Assembly: GCA_030636765.1 (NCBI GenBank)
Contig: DAOVWI010000022.1
Span: 1-19,644, forward strand
Source: Gemmatimonadales bacterium
GTDB taxonomy: Bacteria > Gemmatimonadota > Gemmatimonadetes > Palauibacterales > Palauibacteraceae
Length of the DNA: 19,644 bases
Reading direction: 5' to 3'
A program made the translations under genes and the position numbers. Every line of letters begins with the position of its first letter. Position 1 is the stretch's first letter. Below are positions 12,633 to 19,644 of this stretch, piece after piece. Under the pieces are notes generated by a model. It was given only the letters and a program-made list of their open reading frames with translations. It was not told the DNA's origin and searched no databases.

Positions 12633-14759
12633 TCAGACGAGCAAGTGGAGTACGTCGATCAGCCAACCCAGCGCGCCGTCCGGCTCCGGAAGGGCGCCCG
12701 CCGAAGCGTGAACTCGCGCGAACCAGGGGGCGAGAACCAGCGCGACGACGCTGATCAACTTGATCACGATGTTCATGGACGGACCCGCCGTGTCCTTGAA
12801 CGGATCTCCGACGGTGTCACCGACGACGGCCGCCTTGTGCGGCTCGGACCCTTTGCCGCCATGCGCGCCCGCCTCGATGTACTTCTTCGCGTTGTCCCAT
12901 GCGCCACCCGCGTTCGCCATGAACAGGGCGAGCAGGACACCGGTGACCGTGGCACCGGCCAGGAGGCCGCCCAACGCCTCGGGACCGAGGAAGTACCCCA
13001 CGAGGATCGGTACGAAGATCGCGGTGAGGCCCGGCAGGATCATCTCCCGGAGCGCCGCACGAGTCGAGATGTCCACGCAGCGGGCCGAATCCGGCTTTGC
13101 GGTGCCTTCCATGAGGCCGGGGATCTCACGGAATTGTCTGCGCACCTCCTCGACCATCCCCGCCGCGGCCCTGCCGACGGCCGTCATGGTGAGGGCGGCG
13201 ATGAAGAACGGCGTCCCACCTCCGATCAACAAGCCGATTACGACGAGCGGATTGATCAGGTTGATCCCTGTCGCCTGGAGGCCGACGGTGTTGGCGTACG
13301 CGGAGTACAGCGCCAGTGCCGTGAGCGCCGCCGATCCGATCGCGAAGCCCTTGCCGATCGCCGCCGTCGTGTTGCCGAGGGCGTCCAGCTCATCGGTGAT
13401 CGCACGCACGTCCGGCCCGAGGCCAGCCATCTCGCTGATGCCGCCCGCGTTGTCGGCAACAGGCCCGTACGCGTCGACCGCCATCGTGACGCCGACCGTG
13501 GCCAGCATGCCGACGGCCGCGATGCCGATGCCGTACAGGCCGGCGAACTGAAACGCCAGGTAGATCGCAGCACAGATGAGGAGAAGCGGGATCGCAGTGG
13601 ACTCCATCCCCACTGCCAGACCCCGGATGATGTTGGTGGCCGATCCGGTCTGAGAGGCGTCGGAGATCGTCCGCATCGGAGGACCTGCCGTGTAGAACTC
13701 AGTCGAAATGCCAATGAGGATCCCCACCAGCGACCCAAACAGCATCGCCCAAAACGGGCCGGCCCGCCCGTCCAGCAGGGTCCAGTACGTGCCCTCCGAG
13801 CCCGCGAACACATCCAGGTTCACCGTGATGAACCAGGCCAGCACCCAGAAGAGCGCGGCCGCGATGAACGTGGTGTTTCGCAGGGCCGCCGCCGGGTTCG
13901 CGCGCTCCATCATCCGCATCGCCAGCACGCCGATGACGCTGGCCAGCAGCCCCGACATGACGAGGAGAACCGGGAGGGAGACGGCGGCGAGACGCTGGCC
14001 TCCGATGATAAGGGGGCTTGTGGCACCGATCACGATCGTCGCGACCACCGACCCCACGTACGACTCGAAGATGTCCGCGCCCATGCCTGCCACGTCGCCG
14101 ACGTTGTCGCCCACGTTGTCCGCGATCGTCGCCGGGTTCCGCGGATCGTCTTCAGGGATCCCTGCCTCGACCTTCCCGACCAGGTCGGCCCCCACGTCGG
14201 CCGCCTTCGTGTAGATGCCGCCGCCCACACGAGCGAAGAGAGCCACGGACGAAGCGCCCATCGCGAAGCCGCTGATAATCTCCGCGAACGACCCGAAGCC
14301 AGTCGCCGCTGGCGGGAAGATGAGGAACACCGCCCCGAGACCGACCAGGCCGAGGCTCGCCACCGAGAGACCCATCACCGCACCACCGCTGAACGCCACA
14401 CGCAGAGCCTTCCCCCGACCCTCGGTGCGGGCCGCCTCCGTGGTGCGCACGTTCGCACGGGTCGCCGCCCGCATGCCGAAAAAGCCCGCGAGGAGCGAGC
14501 AGGCCGCGCCGAAAACGTAGGCCGCCGCCGTCCGCGGTCCGATCACCACGTAGAGAAGCGTGCCGACCAGCATCACGAAGGGGATGAGAACCGAGTACTC
14601 ACGCCTCAGGAACGCCATCGAGCCCGAGGAGATCAGATCGGCCAGCTCGCGCATCGTCTCCGTCCCGGCCGGCTGCTGACGGACGTAGGCGAAGAGAGCC
14701 CACGCGAAGAACAGGCCAATCAGCCCTAATCCGAGTGCCCAGTCGCTGTATTCAACCAC
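12633..14759 (-). CDS. hppA: Membrane-bound pyrophosphatase (PPi-energised ion pump), K+-dependent type
   Basis: It hydrolyses cytoplasmic pyrophosphate and pumps H+ and/or Na+ outward. At 708 residues with about 16 predicted helices it has the family's normal size. The PPi/Mg site is intact: DVGADLVGKVE (188-198) and the Asp-rich DNVGDNVGDVAGMGAD (214-229), with the C-terminal partner loop DTVGDPFKDTAGPSMN. In the GNTTAAIGKG segment (about 462) an Ala occupies the position that is Lys in K+-independent enzymes, so K+ stimulation is expected. Whether it moves H+ or Na+ I cannot decide by eye. The start is GTG with AAAGGAG eight bases upstream, 48 bases after pth. Recycling of PPi from nucleotide and protein synthesis fits its neighbours. 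Confidence 0.95.
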   Translation of the reverse strand: MVEYSDWALGLGLIGLFFAWALFAYVRQQPAGTETMRELADLISSGSMAFLRREYSVLIPFVMLVGTLLYVVIGPRTAAAYVFGAACSLLAGFFGMRAATRANVRTTEAARTEGRGKALRVAFSGGAVMGLSVASLGLVGLGAVFLIFPPAATGFGSFAEIISGFAMGASSVALFARVGGGIYTKAADVGADLVGKVEAGIPEDDPRNPATIADNVGDNVGDVAGMGADIFESYVGSVVATIVIGATSPLIIGGQRLAAVSLPVLLVMSGLLASVIGVLAMRMMERANPAAALRNTTFIAAALFWVLAWFITVNLDVFAGSEGTYWTLLDGRAGPFWAMLFGSLVGILIGISTEFYTAGPPMRTISDASQTGSATNIIRGLAVGMESTAIPLLLICAAIYLAFQFAGLYGIGIAAVGMLATVGVTMAVDAYGPVADNAGGISEMAGLGPDVRAITDELDALGNTTAAIGKGFAIGSAALTALALYSAYANTVGLQATGINLINPLVVIGLLIGGGTPFFIAALTMTAVGRAAAGMVEEVRRQFREIPGLMEGTAKPDSARCVDISTRAALREMILPGLTAIFVPILVGYFLGPEALGGLLAGATVTGVLLALFMANAGGAWDNAKKYIEAGAHGGKGSEPHKAAVVGDTVGDPFKDTAGPSMNIVIKLISVVALVLAPWFARVHASAGALPEPDGALGWLIDVLHLLV

Positions 14760-14807
14760 GTAGCGTTCTCCTTTCGAACGTCCGTAACCGTGTCACCATC
14801 CTGCGAC

Positions 14808-15386
14808 CTATCCGACCGGGGCCGCGATCCGGTTGAACCGATTCATGGCGGTCTCGATTCCCTCGGCCATCCAGCATTCGACCGCCGACACCATGTCGCC
14901 GAAGGCGAGAAGCACCTGCTCCTCCTCCGCATCGCTCATCGGGGCAAGCACCCACTCGGCGAGGTCGATCCGTGGATCGTGCGGCCGGCCAACACCGATC
15001 CGTAGCCGCGCGTACTCGCGCGTTCCGAGCGTTTCCTCTATGGAGAGCAGCCCGTTGTGTCCTCCGGCCGAGCCCCGAGCGCGTAGCCGGAAGGTGCCCG
15101 GCGGAAGAGACACGTCGTCTACCAACACCAGGAGATCCGGAGAGGAGAGGCCTTCCGACCGGAGCTTCTCCACGACCCGTCCGCTGCGGTTCACGTAGGT
15201 CAACGGCTTTACGAGGCGAGCCGACGAGTCGCCGACGCGACCCGCGGTGGCCGCGGCGAGCCCCGCGGCCCGAAAGGCGGGAAGGGACCAGGCTACGCAG
15301 AGCCGGTCGGCCAGCCACCAACCGACGTTGTGCCGGGTGTCCCGGTAGCGGGCCCCGGGGTTGCCCAGAGCGAGAAGGGTCCTCAA
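14808..15386 (-). CDS. pth: Peptidyl-tRNA hydrolase
   Basis: This 192-residue enzyme releases peptides from tRNAs that drop off ribosomes, recycling the tRNA. The catalytic region is intact: LLALGNPGARYRDTRHNVGWW with the essential His19 and the Asn of GNPG, then TYVNRSG, LVDDVSLPPG (catalytic-site Asp) and SAGGHNGLLS (substrate-binding Asn). The start is a TTG; no Shine-Dalgarno is visible, but the family core begins at residue 4, so there is no room for another start. It lies 27 bases downstream of rplY in the widespread rplY-pth order. Confidence 0.96.
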   Translation of the reverse strand: MRTLLALGNPGARYRDTRHNVGWWLADRLCVAWSLPAFRAAGLAAATAGRVGDSSARLVKPLTYVNRSGRVVEKLRSEGLSSPDLLVLVDDVSLPPGTFRLRARGSAGGHNGLLSIEETLGTREYARLRIGVGRPHDPRIDLAEWVLAPMSDAEEEQVLLAFGDMVSAVECWMAEGIETAMNRFNRIAAPVG

Positions 15387-15413
15387 GCGGCGATTCGGTG
15401 AGGAGCGGGCGAG

Positions 15414-16097
15414 CTAGGCTTCTTCGGCCGCGGACTCGGCTTCGTCCTCGCCGTCGGCCTCCGCCTCTCCGATGACCTCCGGCTCGAGTCCCTCTTCTTC
15501 CTCCCCCTCTTCTTCCTCTTCGACCACCAGGACGGTCGGCGGGATGACCGTACAGACGATGGCCTCCGGATCATCGACCATCGTGGTCTCGCCCACGTCG
15601 ATGTCGGCGACGTAGACGGAGTCGCCGATCTGGAGATCCGAGACGTCGACAACGAAGTGCCCGGGGATCTCCGTCGGCAGGCACGAGACCTGGATCTCGT
15701 GGCGGTGCTGCTGGAGGATGCCCCCGTCGATCTTGACCCCCACTGCCTCACCCTCCGCATGCACGGGGACCGCGACCTTGATCTCCTCGTCGACGTTGAT
15801 CCGGAAGAAGTCGACATGAAGGATGGACGACTTCCACGGATGCCGCTGGAGCGCGCGGATCAGCACCTTCCGGGCGGGACCACCTCCCACAGCGAGGTCG
15901 ATCAGGGTGTTCTCCGCACTGATCCTGCCGAGGAGGAGCGACAGCTCGTGCTCGTCCACCAGCAAGCTCTCCGAATCGAACCCGCGGCCGTACATGACCG
16001 CCGGAATCAAGCCCTGGCGGCGAAACCCGCGAGCGGAGCTCTTTCCGCTATCGTCTCTCGTTCGAGCCTTCAGCCTGGTTTGCACCTGCTGCGTCAT
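15414..16097 (-). CDS. rplY: 50S ribosomal protein L25/general stress protein Ctc
   Basis: This 227-residue, two-domain L25 of the Ctc/TL5 type binds 5S rRNA. The N-terminal RNA-binding domain (about 1-95) includes SARGFRRQGLIPAVMYGRG and the HVDFFRI strand. The C-terminal beta domain follows (about 100-190) with LPTEIPGHFVVDVSDLQIGDSVYVADI. Residues 193-227 form a strongly acidic Glu/Ala/Asp tail, common in this family though longer in some lineages. GAGGATC lies before the ATG, 27 bases after prs. The prs-rplY-pth order is conserved across many bacteria. Confidence 0.96.
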   Translation of the reverse strand: MTQQVQTRLKARTRDDSGKSSARGFRRQGLIPAVMYGRGFDSESLLVDEHELSLLLGRISAENTLIDLAVGGGPARKVLIRALQRHPWKSSILHVDFFRINVDEEIKVAVPVHAEGEAVGVKIDGGILQQHRHEIQVSCLPTEIPGHFVVDVSDLQIGDSVYVADIDVGETTMVDDPEAIVCTVIPPTVLVVEEEEEGEEEEGLEPEVIGEAEADGEDEAESAAEEA

Positions 16098-16124
16098 CTT
16101 GATCCTCTATTCCCCACGGCGCGC

Positions 16125-17081
16125 TCAAACGAACAGCGAGCTGACCGACCGGTTGTAGTGCGTATTCTCGATCGCCCGGGCCAACAGGCTGGCCACGGAC
16201 AGAACCTTGAGGTTCGGCAGGCCCTCACGAGCCTTGCCGGACACCCGAATCGTATCCGTTACCGTGATCTCCTCGATATCAACCGAGTTGAGGCGTTCGA
16301 TCGCCGGACCCGACAAGAGCGCGTGCGTCGCCAGGCAGTAAACCTCCTTCGCCCCGCGCTCCCAGAGGGCCTTCACGGCACCGACCATCGTTCCCGCGGT
16401 GTCGATCATGTCGTCGGTGATCAGGCACCGCTTGCCGGCGACCTCGCCGACGACGTTCACGACCTCCGCGAGGTTGGGGCCGGGACGTCTCTTGTCGATA
16501 ATCGCCATGTCGGCATCGAGCCGCTTGGCGTACCCGCGTGTCATCTTTGCCGCCCCCACATCGGTCGCGACGACCACCACATCGCCCTCGAGCTCCTTGT
16601 ATCGGTCCATGAACACGGGCGCGGCGTAAAGGTGATCAACCGGGATATCGAAGAACCCCTGAATCTGGTGCTGGTGAAGGTCGATGCTCAACACGCGGTC
16701 GGCGCCGGCGGACGTGATGAGGTTCGCCATCAGTCTCGCAGCGATCGAAACGCGCGGCTGGTCCTTGCGATCCTGCCGGCCGTACCCGTAGTACGGTATT
16801 ACCGCCGTCACTCGGGCCGCAGAGGCTCGCTTCGCCGCGTCGATCAGGATCAACAACTCCACGATGTTGGCGGCGGGCGCGTTTGTCGGCTGGATCAGAA
16901 AGACGTCGCGTCCGCGCACGTTCTCGTTGATCCGGACGAAGATCTCCCCGTCCGCGAACCGATCAATCGTAACATCGCACAGCGGCCGATCCAAATGCGC
17001 CGCGATCCGCTCGGCAAGCTCCGGGTTTGCCGTACCCGAGAGCAGCATGAGCGGACTCGCCGTAGCCGAAAGTTCCGACAT
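16125..17081 (-). CDS. prs: Ribose-phosphate pyrophosphokinase (PRPP synthetase)
   Basis: It transfers pyrophosphate from ATP to ribose 5-phosphate to make PRPP for purine, pyrimidine, NAD, histidine and tryptophan synthesis. The 318-residue length is standard. Family motifs are MLLSGTANPELAERIA, RFADGEIFVRINENVRG, YYGYGRQDRKDQPR (flexible loop with catalytic residues), DLHQHQIQGFFDIPVDHLYA and the PRPP loop ITDDMIDTAGTM. The ATG at 17081 has GGGAG only one base away. The ATG at residue 12 (17048) has GGCGAG seven bases upstream and also gives a normal N-terminus, so the first 11 residues are uncertain. A good promoter lies about 85 bases upstream. Confidence 0.97.
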   Translation of the reverse strand: MSELSATASPLMLLSGTANPELAERIAAHLDRPLCDVTIDRFADGEIFVRINENVRGRDVFLIQPTNAPAANIVELLILIDAAKRASAARVTAVIPYYGYGRQDRKDQPRVSIAARLMANLITSAGADRVLSIDLHQHQIQGFFDIPVDHLYAAPVFMDRYKELEGDVVVVATDVGAAKMTRGYAKRLDADMAIIDKRRPGPNLAEVVNVVGEVAGKRCLITDDMIDTAGTMVGAVKALWERGAKEVYCLATHALLSGPAIERLNSVDIEEITVTDTIRVSGKAREGLPNLKVLSVASLLARAIENTHYNRSVSSLFV

Positions 17082-17106
17082 GCTCCCAGTTTGTGTGCTG
17101 ACGCCC

Positions 17107-17120
17107 GGCCCGGTCGGGCC
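17107..17120 (-). repeat. Short GC hairpin in the prs leader
   Basis: GGCCC and GGGCC pair over five bases around a four-base GACC loop, about 26 bases upstream of the prs ATG and within the predicted leader. It has no T-run and no purine-operator match that I can recognise, so its role, if any, is unknown. Confidence 0.35.
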
Positions 17121-17165
17121 CAGGACCCGGATGCTCGAGTCCGACCCGATATGATTCAGCCCGTG

Positions 17166-17194
17166 AGAATAAAGAACGGTGCTGGAGCGGTCAA
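17166..17194 (-). promoter_or_regulatory. Sigma70-type promoter of the prs-rplY-pth(-hppA) unit
   Basis: TTGACC (17194-17189, 5 of 6) and TATTCT (17171-17166) are separated by 17 bases, the best promoter match in the window. The -35 box overlaps the stop codon of the upstream M14 peptidase gene (TGA at 17193-17191). Transcription would begin near 17159, leaving a leader of about 77 bases. Confidence 0.7.
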
Positions 17195-19644
17195 CTGGGG
17201 TCCTTCATGGTGGACGCCAGGAGCGAGTTGAAGAGCAGCTTGAACGTCGCCCGGGGCTGCCCGCGGAACTGGCTACGAAAGCCGATCAGCACGATCCGGC
17301 CCTTTCCAAGAGCGACGCGCACCACCGCAGCCCGGCCTCCCAGGTGGCGATCCGCTCCCAGCTCCCACCCGCTCAGCAGTAAATCCGAGGGCGCGTAGCG
17401 GGCCGCCACGTCCACCTCCTCGCGCTCTGCCTCCCCGTCCCGCTCTCCCTCCCCATCCCGGCCGGCAGGCGGCACGATCTCGAACGCGCGGCTTCGCACG
17501 AAGAAAGCCACCGTCTCCTCGGGAAGGCCGTACGCAATCGGATCCAGCGGATCCGTCTCCAGCCGGATCAGGCTACCGGGCACGAAGAGCGAGTCGCTCG
17601 GCAGGTCTTTCACGGGGTCGCGGAGGGGAAGCCCGAATTGCTCGATCGCAAAGTCCGCCGCGCCGTCCAGCGCGACCAGGGTGCCGCCGTCCTCGACCCA
17701 CCGTTTCAGCCGGTACGCTCCTTCCAGCCCCATTCCGCCCGTGTACCCATCCGGCATCGTCCCGGACGGATGCCCGTGCAGCACGTCCTCGGGCGCCTGA
17801 TGGGGAATGACGATCACGTCGAACGCCTTCAGGTCGGTTCCGCGGATCTCCTGGTCGCGGAGACTGGTGTACGAGAAGCCGTACCGCTCCAGAACCCAGC
17901 GAGTCCACCCCTCGTCCATGCTGGGCACCCAGCTGCCGTAGAGGCCGACCGACGGCTCGCGGATCACGGCGGCGTCGATCTCTCCCCTCGCGGCTACGAA
18001 CGTGAGGCCCAGCTCGTCAGCCATGGACCGGACGCTCGCCGCGTCCGACCAGACGATGAAGGTCCCCGGCGGGAGCACACGTCCGCGCTCCATCCGTTCT
18101 CCGGTGAGACGGCCGACCCGGTGCCCCTCCGACAACAGCCGGTTCACCGCCCGATAGGCCAGGTTCGCCTCGGGCGATAGGAGGTACGCCTCGCTCTCCC
18201 CCACGACCTCGCCCGGCGGCGCGGGCAGGCTTTCTACCTCTTCGACGGGGAGGTCCTCCGGATCATCCAGGCGGGCGACGTCGACTCCCATCTGGAGCGG
18301 AAGCGTCCACCCTGTCACATCGTACGGCGTGGCGGGCGGACCGCCTGGATAGCGCCTCCGGTCGGGATAGACCTGCGGCTCCATGAGGTCCAGCAGGTGA
18401 GCGCGATACGGCTGAGCGGCGAAGAGCACGTACGTGCCCTCGGAATACTCCTCACCGCCGGCAGCGAAACCCCTCGTCGCCCGGTGAACCTGAATCCCCC
18501 CGAGCCGGAGGGAACGAAGCATCTCGAGCGCTTCACCGGGATCGCGCTGGCGGTCCAGCGGCACGAGATAGGCGAACGGTCCCGCCTGGCCCGCCTCGAT
18601 CGCCCTACTCCCCAGAAGAAAGACATCGTAAAGCCACGCCTCGCGCATGTCGGCGGCCGCCTCGAGCAGGCCGAGCGACGCGGTGACGAAGTACTCGACG
18701 GTGTCGCCAAGCCTCCACCACCCACCGCGCCACGGGTCCGGATACCACACGCTCGGACGATCCGCGGCCAGACCGTTTCGGAAAGCCTTCGGTAGCGAGT
18801 CCGGCTCATGATACTTCGGAGTGGCATACCGGTAGAGGGCTCCCTCCGTGAGTATGCCGATCTGGTTGTGGAAGTACGGCGCCGTGCGCATGCCGCCGTT
18901 CCACCATTGCGTGAACTGCATGCGCGAGACGACGCCGGGCTTGCCCTCCCGGGCGAAGCGGTGCTGCATCGCCGTGCCGATCACGTTGACTCCCGAGATG
19001 ACCAGCGGCGGGATACGCGGGTTAACCGGATCGGCGAAGGGCGGAATGAACAGGCGAGCCGGGAAGACCGAGGTGGTCGTCTGATGATGGTTGAGGACGA
19101 TCTGCGGATACCACTCCTCCCACAGCTGACGAGCCACCGCGCGGGTTTCCGGCTGCTGCATCATGAACCAGTCGCGATTGTTGTCGTGCCCGGCGTACTT
19201 GTGGTAGAGAACCGGCAGTTGGACGGTTTCGAACGGTGTCCCGACGTTCCGTCGATACCACTCGGTCACCACCTCGAGGCCGTCCGGGTTCATGACCGGC
19301 ATCAGCAGAAGGACTACCTCGTCGCGGATGCGACGGATCTCCGGTTCCTCGCCGGTGACCATCCTGTAGGCAAAGGCCGGGGAGAACTGCGATCCGGCCA
19401 CCTCCGTAGCGTGCAGCCCGCCGTCGATCCACACGACGACCTTGCCCTCCTCGGCGAGGGCGCGGGCCTCCACGGCGCTCGGAGTACCGGCTGCCAGCCG
19501 CCGGGAGATCTCCCGGTAGCGCTCCAGCGCCAGCATGTTGGCCTCATTGGAGATGATCGCGAGAAGCAGCGGCCTGCCCTCCGCCGACTCTCCGATGGTC
19601 ACCACCCTGATGCGGTCGGAAGCCGCGTCGAGCGCCTCGAAGTA
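17191..19644 (-). CDS. M14-family zinc carboxypeptidase-like protein with large C-terminal region (5' end off the window)
   Basis: The frame is open through the right edge; codons before the first GTG at 19605 read YFEALDAASDRIRV, which continues the domain, so the true start and any signal peptide lie outside. At least 817 residues are present. The zinc motif GGLHATEVAG gives His and Glu. RDWFM and the third ligand in VLNHHQT follow, then ILTEGALYRYATPKY with the likely catalytic Glu. After about residue 330 there is a long region resembling the GATase1-like/ThuA-type fold used in Bacteroidota and Gemmatimonadota M14 relatives (FDVIVIPHQAPEDVL, GGTLVALDGAADFAI, GKGRIVLIGFRSQFRGQPRATFKLLFNSLL). 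These proteins are usually secreted or periplasmic, but localisation cannot be shown here. The substrate is unknown. Confidence 0.88.
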   Translation of the reverse strand, partial: YFEALDAASDRIRVVTIGESAEGRPLLLAIISNEANMLALERYREISRRLAAGTPSAVEARALAEEGKVVVWIDGGLHATEVAGSQFSPAFAYRMVTGEEPEIRRIRDEVVLLLMPVMNPDGLEVVTEWYRRNVGTPFETVQLPVLYHKYAGHDNNRDWFMMQQPETRAVARQLWEEWYPQIVLNHHQTTTSVFPARLFIPPFADPVNPRIPPLVISGVNVIGTAMQHRFAREGKPGVVSRMQFTQWWNGGMRTAPYFHNQIGILTEGALYRYATPKYHEPDSLPKAFRNGLAADRPSVWYPDPWRGGWWRLGDTVEYFVTASLGLLEAAADMREAWLYDVFLLGSRAIEAGQAGPFAYLVPLDRQRDPGEALEMLRSLRLGGIQVHRATRGFAAGGEEYSEGTYVLFAAQPYRAHLLDLMEPQVYPDRRRYPGGPPATPYDVTGWTLPLQMGVDVARLDDPEDLPVEEVESLPAPPGEVVGESEAYLLSPEANLAYRAVNRLLSEGHRVGRLTGERMERGRVLPPGTFIVWSDAASVRSMADELGLTFVAARGEIDAAVIREPSVGLYGSWVPSMDEGWTRWVLERYGFSYTSLRDQEIRGTDLKAFDVIVIPHQAPEDVLHGHPSGTMPDGYTGGMGLEGAYRLKRWVEDGGTLVALDGAADFAIEQFGLPLRDPVKDLPSDSLFVPGSLIRLETDPLDPIAYGLPEETVAFFVRSRAFEIVPPAGRDGEGERDGEAEREEVDVAARYAPSDLLLSGWELGADRHLGGRAAVVRVALGKGRIVLIGFRSQFRGQPRATFKLLFNSLLASTMKDPS

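Noticed and set aside
12600..14729. A 709-codon open frame on the plus strand opposite hppA
   Set aside because: It is rich in Arg, His, Asp and Gly, has no recognisable domain, and lies exactly antisense to a strongly conserved pyrophosphatase. High-GC coding sequence commonly leaves the antisense frame open.
17082..17190. A tRNA gene (for example tRNA-Gln) upstream of prs, as in some bacteria
   Set aside because: No acceptor stem, T-loop consensus or anticodon arm can be folded; the stretch is better explained as promoter plus leader.
15657..17231. A 524-codon plus-strand frame opposite rplY and prs
   Set aside because: It spans two well-supported genes and the promoter between prs and the M14 gene, with no domain of its own.

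Overview
The window is a compact block of high-GC bacterial chromosome in which every supported gene lies on the minus strand, so transcription runs from right to left. It has no insertion sequences, CRISPR arrays, phage genes or tRNA/rRNA genes. Gene content and order (prs-rplY-pth, rpsF-rpsR-DUF2232-rplI-rsfS, smc next to SPOR proteins, an M14 peptidase and a K+-dependent membrane pyrophosphatase), together with frequent GTG/TTG starts, fit a high-GC Gram-negative bacterium. A Gemmatimonadota-like lineage is my best guess, but it rests on style and synteny only. The Gram-negative reading rests on a lipobox protein and periplasmic SPOR domains.

Layout in the direction of transcription. (1) At the right edge is a large M14 zinc-carboxypeptidase-like protein whose start lies outside the window (19644-17191). 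(2) A good sigma70-type promoter, whose -35 overlaps the M14 stop codon, precedes prs (PRPP synthase), rplY (L25/Ctc), pth (peptidyl-tRNA hydrolase) and hppA (PPi-driven ion pump). (3) A second likely promoter with a structured leader precedes rpsF (S6 with a long acidic tail), rpsR (S18), a DUF2232 membrane protein, rplI (L9) and rsfS (ribosome silencing factor). (4) The same run continues with small gaps or overlaps into a SPOR lipoprotein, a membrane protein with a degenerate BY-kinase-like domain and two SPOR domains, smc, a metallo-beta-lactamase-fold hydrolase, aroF (DAHP synthase) and yraN. (5) After a 318-base non-coding gap holding ffs (4.5S/SRP RNA, with its own likely promoter) comes the start of dnaX, which runs off the left edge.

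Functionally the region is housekeeping: ribosome assembly, quality control and hibernation, nucleotide and aromatic precursor supply, chromosome condensation and replication. The least familiar part is the pair of SPOR genes directly before smc. One is an outer-envelope lipoprotein with a probable beta-propeller. The other joins a cytoplasmic, apparently ATPase-dead BY-kinase/MinD-like domain through one membrane helix to two periplasmic SPOR repeats, and its stop codon overlaps the smc start. They may be an uncharacterised envelope or division module coupled to smc expression. That is inference from domain layout and gene order. I found no clear evidence of a wholly new defence or mobile system.
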